Shown: positions 1 to 7,299 of the stretch, in pieces | Position numbering within the stretch: position 1 is the stretch's first letter | Layout of the letters: each line of letters begins with the position of its first letter | Made by a program: the position numbers and the translations under genes | Source: Isohypsibius dastychi | Lineage: Eukaryota; Tardigrada; Eutardigrada; Parachela; Isohypsibiidae | Assembly (NCBI GenBank): GCA_034696485.1 | Contig: JAQIWT010001323.1 | Location: forward strand, 1 to 11,336 | Reading direction: 5' to 3' | DNA length: 11,336 bases | Notes under the pieces: model-generated | Databases searched by the model: none | The model's input: only the letters and a program-made list of their open reading frames with translations | What the model was told of the DNA's origin: nothing

Positions 1-814
1 TGAAATTTGTTCAAATATTGGTCTGCTTGCTTGGAACCATCAGCTTTGTTCACTTTCTTTATCGATTTTCTTTCGTTTTTTCGGTCTTCGATGGAGCTGG
101 GTACTTGGAAAGAATATGTTTGTATCACATAAGGAAAATAAACATTTGAAACTCGACTTAATATGGAACACCTTTATCGTGATAGCTTCTGCGTGCTAAA
201 ATTTATTCGTGAAACTTCCAGAACTTGCAAGTGTGTAAATCATTCCGTGTTCATTTGTATTTTGTTAACATTATATTATGGCATTATTTTAAATTGTGTT
301 TTATGATGGTTTCGTGAGCTAAGAATTTTCTAGAATCAAGCGACTTCACGATACGACAGCAAAATCGTTTTACAGTAATTTTACGCAGCATGGTTAAAAA
401 AGGCGTGAAACGAGCCGATAATGGGACGAAGGTCATGATGCGCATTTAACGAAATCGTGAAGAAGCGTACAACGACTTCACCAAAAAAATCACCATACTG
501 CTGACTGCAATTTCTGGGAACTGGCTGAGTTTCACTCCAGGAAAAGCGTCGCCGGAACTGCCACAATCAGTTACAACTTCGCATTTTCACGCTTCTGCTA
601 CAAACAGTCGAAAACGCATACTAGGTGGCGCAACTCTCATCCCCAAGTCGTACATGCTTTTGAAGCCCGATTTCACATAAACGAATTTGCCAGTCTCGTT
701 TTACACTTAAAATCCAATCCGGAATGATGAATCAAGACGGCATCAAACTCAAATCTGCACCAAGAAAAACGTATATCTCAGATCCTAAAAAATCGAAAAA
801 GATTCCAAAAACGG
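1..814. other. Region downstream of VRK with no confident gene; coding-like stretch at 318-727
   Basis: No recognisable protein is encoded. One plus-strand frame is open from 318 to 665 except for a single TAA at 447-449, and includes an ATG at 390 (MVKKGVKRADNGTK) just after TTTTACGCAG. Codons at 465-490 (TAC AAC GAC TTC ACC) look like preferred nematode codons. A second plus frame is open from 461 to 727, and a minus frame from 566 to 381, so part of the effect may be composition. A further short plus ORF of 47 codons starts at 163. This could be a decayed gene, the terminal exon of a gene off the left edge, or chance. Confidence 0.3.
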
Positions 815-820
815 TTTATG
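815..820 (-). terminator. Candidate polyadenylation signal of the VRK gene (CATAAA variant)
   Basis: On the minus strand CATAAA lies about 86 bases after the VRK stop codon and is followed by several T-runs (T5 tracts and a T6 tract), as expected for a downstream U-rich element. No canonical AATAAA lies closer; the nearest minus-strand AATAAA is at 207-202, about 700 bases away. Confidence 0.4.
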
Positions 821-905
821 AATAAATGTCGAACATCTACTTTGTCAGAGAATACCATCGAAAAAATCATGCATAAAATATCGGAAAATCCAATTGCACA
901 TCTAT

Positions 906-1340
906 TCAAACTTCATCTTTTTTAGGTCGTTTAGCTGCTGGCTTCTTTCGTCCGACATCTACAACCTCATCCGCATAGTTCTTCCCAGTCGCTCCACTTC
1001 GCACCGGTCGACCTCGAGTTGAAGTTGATGCAGCCGCCACAGCTTCCTGCTCTTTTTCCTTCAGTTCAGCTCGAGCTTTAAACCGCTTCCCCGGCGGAAG
1101 TTTCGACAAATCAACTTCCTCATCGCCATGATCAATCTTCTTTTTTGGTTTCTTCGCTGGCACTTCTTCTTCCGAAGATTCCGACCCACTACTTTCTGAC
1201 TCATCCTTCACCGATTCCAACTGCGCTTTCATCTTCCGTCGCTGACCAGGTGGAAGTTTTGCCAACTTCGTCTGAATATCCTCCTCCTCATCCTCCAAAT
1301 CACCATTCACTTCCGGTTTGGATTTTTTGGGAGCCAATTT
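906..1340 (-). other. Low-complexity charged VRK tail with duplicated KLPPG motif and nuclear-localisation-like clusters
   Basis: This is the 3' part of the last VRK exon. The tail alternates acidic runs (DLEDEEEDI; SESSEEE) with basic runs. A 15-residue unit occurs twice: KLPPGQRRKMKAQLE at 1259-1215 (residues 443-457) and KLPPGKRFKARAELK at 1103-1059 (495-509), sharing KLPPG.R.K..A.L. Basic clusters KKPKKK (478-483) and RKKPAAKRPKK (546-556) look like nuclear localisation signals, which fits a nuclear kinase. The serine/glutamate-rich stretch between the repeats looks like a possible casein-kinase-type phosphorylation region. Function is inferred; the repeats and charge pattern are directly visible. 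Confidence 0.8.
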
Positions 1341-3599
1341 CGGTTTTGGTTTGATAGCATGGCCATTCGAGGGTCCAGCACCATCGCTGGCTTCCGACGC
1401 GGCTTTGGAAGTTCGCTTGGGGACGACGGAAGTGCTGGGTTCGGCGGATTTGGCAGACCGGGATTTTTTGGCGGGTGGCTTTTCTTCTGGAAGTTCGGAT
1501 GGGAGGAAGAGGTCACTTTTCCGGACTTTGCATTCCTTGAGTGCAGTTTGGAATATCTGGCGAAGTTTGTTGTAATTTGGAACGGTGGTATATTCGAGAG
1601 ATTTAATTTCTCGGAAATAATCGGAGATTTCTTTGGGCGGTCCCGCCGGCGAATCAGGGAAGGCAACTCGGAAAAACTCCGAGAGCTCGCTGAGATACCT
1701 GGAAAAAAGACAGTTTTATTTCAATACTCTGTAATGACCCAAGCCAACCGAACACGAATTAGATTTTGTATTCTGCGTTTCAAACAACTCTTAATCACAA
1801 AAAGCGGTTAACATGGTTTTCCGATGAGATAGCTTCGCAATAAACTCCTATTGCGCTGAAAACTAATCGGAGTTGAATTCATCGCAGGAAAAAGAGATCT
1901 GTCTGGGATTTGACCGGGAGTCACTGTGATACTTTTTCCCGGTAAAGGACAAGTAAACTAAACGAATTTCTCTGAAACGGAGTAAGGTACGAGTACCTGG
2001 ACCATAAAATTCAAGAACCTTTGTTCAAAAAGCCGAATGGAAATATCAAAATACTTGGCACTACTAAATTTGAAAAATCGGAATTCGATTTGGTTGATAA
2101 GTGAAATTAAATTACTATCGACTAAGAACTCGACCAGTCCAGCTCAATTTCCAAACGTTGAATACAAAGCTTAATGCTACCATTTAATTTAGCCACATTT
2201 GTGAAAGCTTCATGTTTACCCAATCTTAAATGTTCGAACTTGATCCGGAACTTTAGTGTCGCTCCACGGTAAATTTCCACCGAGCCAGCTTATCAAATTG
2301 AACCCCAAAATCTGCAGATCACCCCGTCGAGATGGTGCTGTAATATTAAACAAACCAGTTACTTCACTGAATCTTCAAACCGTGCTACATTCCAAAAACG
2401 TGGAGAAAACGTCAAATTTACCGGCTCCTTTGTGCGCGTCAACACTGGTGAATTCCAAGGTCCCGTCATGAGCAGCTTTCGGATTCTCAGCAAACTCAAT
2501 ATGTTTTCCATCCTGCATAAACTTCTTGACCAATCCGAAATCGATCAAATAAACGGTGTTGGCTTCCGCTTTCCCAAATCCAGTCATGAGATTTCCGGCT
2601 TTTATATCTGCGTGAGCATATCCTTGTGAGTGAATGTACTCCAGGATATCAATCTAAAATAAACAAAAATCTACGGAAAATCAAAAAATGCAACCACAGG
2701 AACTCACCAGCTGAAGAGCAAGTTTGACGACACAATCTCTCGAGAACGTTCCACCTTGCTCGACGAGAATATCTTGAACGCTTCGGCCAAGACGGGGAAT
2801 AATCAACCAGCGCAGTTCTTTGTAATTCACCTCGAAAACACCGCTACCGACATACTCGAGCATTCCTAACGTGTTCAACTTGTGCTGATTCATAAAAGTG
2901 GTGACTACAAAAACAATGTGAATATATATTTTCCGATTTCGAAACGATGATTGACTCACTTGACGACTTCTTCGCAGCAGCTTTGAAGAAATGAGTTTCC
3001 TGATACAAAGGGCCATTATCTTTTGGCTCCTGAAATTGGAAACCAAGCCAGAATAGAGAAAAAATCCCAACGGAAAAAATGATGAAAAATCTCCTCACGA
3101 TCTTCACAACGTGCTTTGCGTTCGCGTTGGACGTTTTTGATGCAGCATCAGTCACTACAAAATTCAACATTATCAGTTCTATTGTCCGAACAAATGAAAC
3201 GGAGAAGTCGGATAACTGGAAGAGCAAAAAAGAACAAGAAGAAATACCTGTGTATACATCAGCGAAGCCTCCTTGTCCAACAAGATTCCCAATCCGCCAC
3301 TGACGTTTGAAAGTAGTGTCATCGATTATGGTGTTTTCGGGAACAGGATCAGCTCGTTTATAACCTTTGGCTGTCTTTGCCGGGGCAGCTGGATAAAAAA
3401 TGGCGTCAAAATCAACTGCTAACATACTCGACTTTCGCAAATTAATAAAAATCGCTGTTCTCACCAGCTTTCTTTGGAGTGCCCTTCGAAGTTGATGGTC
3501 GACCTTTGAAGAAAATAAAAGATGATTGAAGGACAAATTAGTTCAGGGAAGAATTCCAGACAAACCGTTGGCAAGTCCAGAAAGCTTTTTCGGAGGCAT
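906..3599 (-). CDS. vrk-1: Vaccinia-related serine/threonine kinase (VRK1 / nematode VRK-1 family), complete, 9 exons
   Basis: Exons on the minus strand: 3599-3566, 3503-3465, 3388-3248, 3154-3099, 3029-2960, 2904-2708, 2653-2422, 2337-2220, 1698-906. All junctions are GT/AG and keep phase; the product is 559 residues. Visible motifs: glycine loop GQGGF (62-66), ATP-binding lysine in HVVKI (K89), NGPLYQE with the helix-C glutamate (E101), catalytic loop HADIKAGN (193-200, D195), DFG (217-219), then HDGTLEFTSVDAHKG and APSRRGDL (258-264), which are hallmarks of the VRK family. The kinase fold ends near residue 355 and is followed by a long charged tail to 559. Known VRK1 enzymes phosphorylate BAF and histones in the nucleus and help nuclear envelope reassembly; the same role here is inferred from family. 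The ATG at 3599 is chosen because exon 1 (MPPKKLSG) sits just after an acceptor-like site and joins in phase. The tail is longer than that of human VRK1. Family assignment is very sure; the small exons 1, 2 and 4 are less certain. Confidence 0.93.
1699..2219 (-). other. Intron 8 of the VRK gene (521 bp)
   Basis: Bounded by the donor GTAAAC (2219-2214) and the acceptor TTTTTTCCAG ending at 1699. It is the longest intron of this gene. Splicing it out joins residues ...RTFKIG and YLSELSEFF in phase, continuing the kinase C-lobe. I see no convincing gene or repeat in it. Confidence 0.85.
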
Positions 3600-3600
3600 G

Positions 3601-3611
3601 ACTGTGAAAAA
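3601..3611 (-). promoter_or_regulatory. Splice-acceptor-like site 2 bases upstream of the VRK start (likely trans-splice site)
   Basis: On the minus strand the sequence reads TTTTTCACAG, then TC, then the VRK ATG; the AG is at 3603-3602. A pyrimidine-rich acceptor this close to the start is typical of nematode genes whose mRNA receives a spliced leader. It could also be the end of a cis-spliced 5' UTR intron, since donor-like GT sites exist upstream. No spliced-leader RNA gene is seen in the window. Confidence 0.55.
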
Positions 3612-3815
3612 CAGAACAGTGCAAAGCACGAGTGGGACAGGAACCGTGAGCAGTCTTCCAATTATCGAGGGGATAAGCCGGAAGTAGGAGGCCGTGGTTA
3701 GTCAAAAGCGGGAAATAGCACAAAACCTGAAAATAAATCCCATCCTCCGCAAAATGAAATTTCGGTTTTGGTTTTCAAACAAGAAATTTGGTTATTATTT
3801 GATTGATTGATTGTT

Positions 3816-3903
3816 TTAGTAACTATGAATAGCTCGCCGGGTGCAATCTACCAGCGGCGCGCCTTGGTAGTACGATTCTTCATCGGCCATTCTCGACATA
3901 TTT
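3816..3903 (-). other. Small open frame with acceptor-like upstream site, unrecognised
   Basis: On the minus strand TTTTTTTGTAG (AG at 3905-3904) is followed after four bases by ATG (3899-3897) and a 27-codon frame beginning MSRMADEESYYQGAPL and ending at TAA 3818-3816. The segment is GC-richer than its surroundings. A donor-like GTAGAT at 3851 after codon 16 could splice, in frame, to TTTATTTTCAG ending at 3727, entering a frame open to 3538. That would make a peptide of about 78 residues overlapping VRK exon 1 in another frame. It may instead be a 5' UTR exon or upstream ORF of the VRK gene. I recognise no family. Confidence 0.3.
3848..3870. repeat. Inverted repeat CTACCA/TGGTAG around the 8-bp palindrome GGCGCGCC
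   Basis: Two perfect 6-base arms (3848-3853 and 3865-3870) flank the palindrome GGCGCGCC at 3856-3863. In a minus-strand transcript the hairpin would include the donor-like GTAGAT at 3851, so it could mask that site. It is visible in sequence, but a function is only inferred. Confidence 0.5.
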
Positions 3904-4019
3904 CTACAAAAAAAGGTTCTGCTCGGTCTTGATTGAAACTAACAGTCGTTTTCAATACAATTCAAATTTACATGTGTAAATTAGAGCATTTTCCAGTTTT
4001 CGGTTTGGTGAACGCGCAT

Positions 4020-4350
4020 CTTGGGCGTAAAAGGTGAATCAACGGTGTGACTGGCCGGTTGAACACGCCGGTGATGTCAGGGTTAGCCACGCCCGTTACG
4101 AGCACGCATGTCCGGCCAGAGCACGAGCCACCGGACCTTTCAATCCTTTCAACGCTCCACAAGCTCTGCTCGCAATTTCGCACCTCTGGAATTCATCAGC
4201 TTCGGTTTGCTTTTTCTGGAATTTTGCGTTTCACTCACCCATATTCCAACCTCCATTCATCCAATTTCCTATCTTCTTTATATACCGTGCTCACCCGAAT
4301 TTACTGCAAGTGACCTGGGAAAAGTTCTCAATTGCTTTGGATTCCAGGTA
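4020..4350 (+). promoter_or_regulatory. GC-richer, stop-poor block with TATATA; candidate promoter and/or upstream exon
   Basis: The first 150 bases are clearly richer in G and C than the flanks and contain a CCACGCCC box (about 4086) and two GAGCACG copies (about 4099 and 4119). All three plus frames stay open for 80-110 codons across the block; one begins at ATG 4074 (MSGLATPVTSTHV) and another at ATG 4108 (MSGQSTSHRTFQ). TATATA is at 4279-4284, and TTCCAG followed by GTATGG at about 4347 is a good donor. This could be an alternative first exon and promoter for the FERM gene 3 kb downstream, or a separate short gene. No family is recognised. Confidence 0.3.
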
Positions 4351-7180
4351 TGGGATTTTATATGGTTAATGTTTTGGGTTGGATTTCTGTTTCTGTTGAT
4401 CATGAAAGGTTTACTTGCAATTGCACAGACACCTGTTTGAATGAGCTCATTGGGCCTTTTGAGGATAAACTTGGAAGTCGTTTGAAAGCGATATCGATCT
4501 TTCCGTTCATTTCAGTTGGGAAATCGAAAAATGATCACTTTAGCTAATCTGCTTTGAGAGATTAATTTTCTTGTTATGCCTCTGTCCTCACCTCCTCTTT
4601 CGTGCAGTCATAAACGAGTCTTTGGATAATTATAGTGCAATTTCCCTTTTTAAAACCCACTTTTGTACCCTTGAGACATCGAGATGGCTTCGGTTCAGAT
4701 TTCAAAACTGGAATATCCAGGTGCGTCATGAAGGGCATCCGGGAGGTCTGAGATTATTTCAAAGTGAGTGACATTGAGACCAAATAGCACAATTCGAGAA
4801 TTTTAGGTTGAAACTTGGAAATCCATTTTCTGTGTTAATTCCAGCAAGATTTGCGTCAATGGGTTTGGGTGAATGGTTTTCGTAAAACAGTCTGTATTTT
4901 ATTTGTAATGTATTTTTGCTCCCGGATTGACATTTTATGATTATTTCAGATTTTTGGCGGTTTGTTATTGTTCTGAAATGAGTTCTATTTTTGCTAATTT
5001 TTTGCAGTTGTTTTAATTTTCTGTGCAAATTGGTTAATGCTTGTCTGACACGAGAAACCACTAGCTGTATGATGATGTTGCTTTCTTACTTCAAGAGTGC
5101 CTCTGGGATCTTACGATGAATTTTTTGGAAACCGCATCACGCGTTTTTTATGAATCAAATTCAAAATTGCGGTCAAGGGTGATTAGTCATGAAGAGATGT
5201 TGTATTGACTTTGTCCGAAGTGTCGTGTGACCCTCGAATTTCTGCCATAGAAATAAAACCGGCTGGTGAGTCTTGCGAGACGACCGATCCACATTGTCTT
5301 CCGCAAGAACGCAATTCAGCAAAACCTTTTAAATTGCGATGGACGTGGTGATCTGTAGCAGATTTAATGGGAGTGGCAGGCTCACAGTCAGTGAGGATGT
5401 TTCTGCCATCTAACCAAACTTTTAATGTTGGCGGGCGGGTGGAATTAATTGCAAACACTTGTTGCTTTCTTCTGCTGTGCGTACGATGATTGCTTCCTTG
5501 ATGTGAATCACACCAGTTTCCAACTTGTTTCACTTGATTTTTGCACCGAGTGGTGTGATGACTGAAACTCCGTGTAACTCGTCACTTTCGACATGATCTT
5601 GGAATAACAAATTTTGTTCGACGTCAGATTATTTATTTCCTTATTATCTCGTGCCGAAATTTGACGGACTTTTGTGTGTTTCATGGAAATTCCAAGGAGA
5701 TGTTGCTTTTGAGGCGGTTAGCGTAGATATCTCACCTCTTTTTCCAACTGGATGAATTCTTGTGATTGCTTCTGAATTTGACCCAGCGGGGAGAGCAGTT
5801 ATCTTATTGTTGAAACATTTATATTGTTTGACGCACTGATTGAAAGGATATTCAGAAAGGTTGGATTTTGCTTCTTTGTTGATGATATTTATGCATGCGC
5901 TGGAATTAATTTGGATACCAGGCCGGCTCCCGTAGTTCGGTGCGATTTCAAACGAATGACTTTTACTTTCTTCACATTTCTGTAATTCAGTATATCGGAT
6001 TATGATATGTTTATGGTTTGGATTTTGGCTGTATCTTTGCAGAAACCCAGGCTTTTTCGAATTGAAATTCACGGTTTTTGTTTTTTACGTTTTAAGTAGG
6101 TAATCTAACTTTTATTCACACCTGTTCTCTAAATTTCTGTTTATGGTCAGTAGCAGCAGGGTTATACCAGGATATTCTGAATAATTTTCTCATTTCAGAC
6201 TCAATTTTTCAGTCTAATTTACGTACTGCATGAAAATTCTGTTTTGCGTCATGTGAGTGGGAAGAATTCAAAATATTCTACATAATAATCTGTAAGCTTA
6301 ATAAATTTAAAACAGGTTGATAAAAATCAGTGATGATTTGCATCAGGCCATCATAATCTTTGAGATGTTTTTTTGTGAAAAATCTCCAACAATGTGGCCC
6401 TTTCTTTTCAGTTGTTAGAACTGACAGCTCACATTTATTCGAGCAATCATCAGCCTAGCAAGTTCATCCGGAAATTTGTTTCTTATCAACGCCAATCAAG
6501 GGTGTCAGGCGTTTTCAACAAGCTCCGGCAAATTGTAGCAAATTATTTTATAACGACATCGATCATCCATCTCTCGATTTTCATCTTGCCTGATTACTGT
6601 TTATCAGACTGGAAGTTCTTTTCTCGCAAGCCCCCTTCAGTCCTTCTGGCTGTTTTTTGGCACATTAGTCATTTTCTTATTGACCTAGCGGTTCAAGAAA
6701 AACGCATTGAAGAATATAATTGACGTCGAATCGGACGATATCCTCTCCGCACAATCGGTTTCTTTATGTGCTTCTTCGCACTTAATAACCTCGTGGGAAT
6801 GGCTTTTTTGTGTGAACCAAGATGTGATTGATTGAGAAAATATTTTGACAAAATAATTTCGCGTTTTTTGATTTTGAGAAAAAATATCCTGTCGAGGCGA
6901 TTCATTTGTAGTCCCAACCTTGGATTCGAGAGACGTCATATTTCAACCGGTATTGTTTTGCCAATAGCACAAGTGGAAAAACGTGTGCATTTTTGATGCC
7001 CTTGTCAGCAAATCAATATTATTATACACCCCGACAACATTTCTCTGTGCTTTGCTTGCAGCGATTTTCAATCCGCATAATTTGGTTATAATTTTACCCC
7101 TGTTTCAGGTTTACGGATTTTTCGGATTTGGATTCATTTCTGCCACTAAATGGGAAAATCGATTTACTAATTGACTGACC
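4351..7180. other. Long stretch between the two genes, no assigned gene
   Basis: The sequence is AT-rich. Open frames exist but match nothing I know: the minus frame 6072-5644 (142 codons, starting at GTG), the minus frame 5533-5183, the minus frame 5061-4759, and a plus frame 6412-6723 that directly follows CTTTTCAG. Acceptor-like TTTCAG sites also occur at about 6412 and 7108. Part of the region may be 5' UTR introns of the FERM gene if transcription starts near 4300. No tRNA, inverted-repeat element or transposase was recognised. Confidence 0.4.
6412..6723 (+). other. Possible exon or short open frame after a CTTTTCAG acceptor, unrecognised
   Basis: From the acceptor the frame reads LLELTAHIYSSNHQPSKF and stays open for about 104 codons to a TGA at 6721-6723. 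It contains two fairly hydrophobic stretches. No known domain is seen, and nothing links it in phase to the FERM gene. Confidence 0.15.
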
Positions 7181-7188
7181 TATAAATA
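7181..7188 (+). promoter_or_regulatory. TATA box (TATAAATA) of the FERM/PTP gene
   Basis: TATAAATA lies 119 bases before the predicted start codon, which would put transcription initiation near 7210-7215 with a 5' UTR of about 90 bases. No strong splice acceptor lies immediately before the ATG, so this gene need not be trans-spliced. The match alone could be chance in AT-rich DNA. Confidence 0.4.
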
Positions 7189-7213
7189 TTGTGACAAGCA
7201 CGAGGCCAGAAAT

Positions 7214-7279
7214 ATGATAAGATTAGCCGCCACCGTCGAGCGTGATGCTGGACCTATCCTGTTTCAACCGGCTGTCTGA
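7214..7279 (+). other. Upstream ORF of 21 codons in the predicted 5' UTR
   Basis: The frame starts at ATG 7214 and ends at TGA 7277-7279, 20 bases before the main ATG at 7300 and in a different frame. Its sequence begins MIRLAATVERDAGP. If transcription starts at or before about 7210 it could dampen translation of the main frame; if it starts a few bases later the uORF is lost. Confidence 0.35.
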
Positions 7280-7299
7280 CGTTTCTGCCGTGAGAGTTT

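Noticed and set aside
381-566. Minus-strand 61-codon open frame considered as a transposase remnant
   Set aside because: No transposase motif (paired domain, DDE/DDD spacing) could be read, and no terminal inverted repeats were seen around it.
1307-1666. Minus-strand 119-codon proline/asparagine-rich frame
   Set aside because: It overlaps the VRK last exon in another frame; the VRK frame is the one that continues the kinase in phase.
1359-1811. Plus-strand 150-codon glycine-rich frame
   Set aside because: It is the antisense shadow of the last VRK exon, whose own frame has clear kinase C-lobe and tail sequence.
3801-3813. Short GATT tandem repeat (three copies)
   Set aside because: It is too short to be meaningful; expected by chance in AT-rich intergenic DNA.
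5644-6072. Minus-strand 142-codon open frame
   Set aside because: No ATG start, no recognisable domain, and low-complexity lysine/asparagine/serine content typical of A-rich noncoding DNA. It remains possible but is unsupported.
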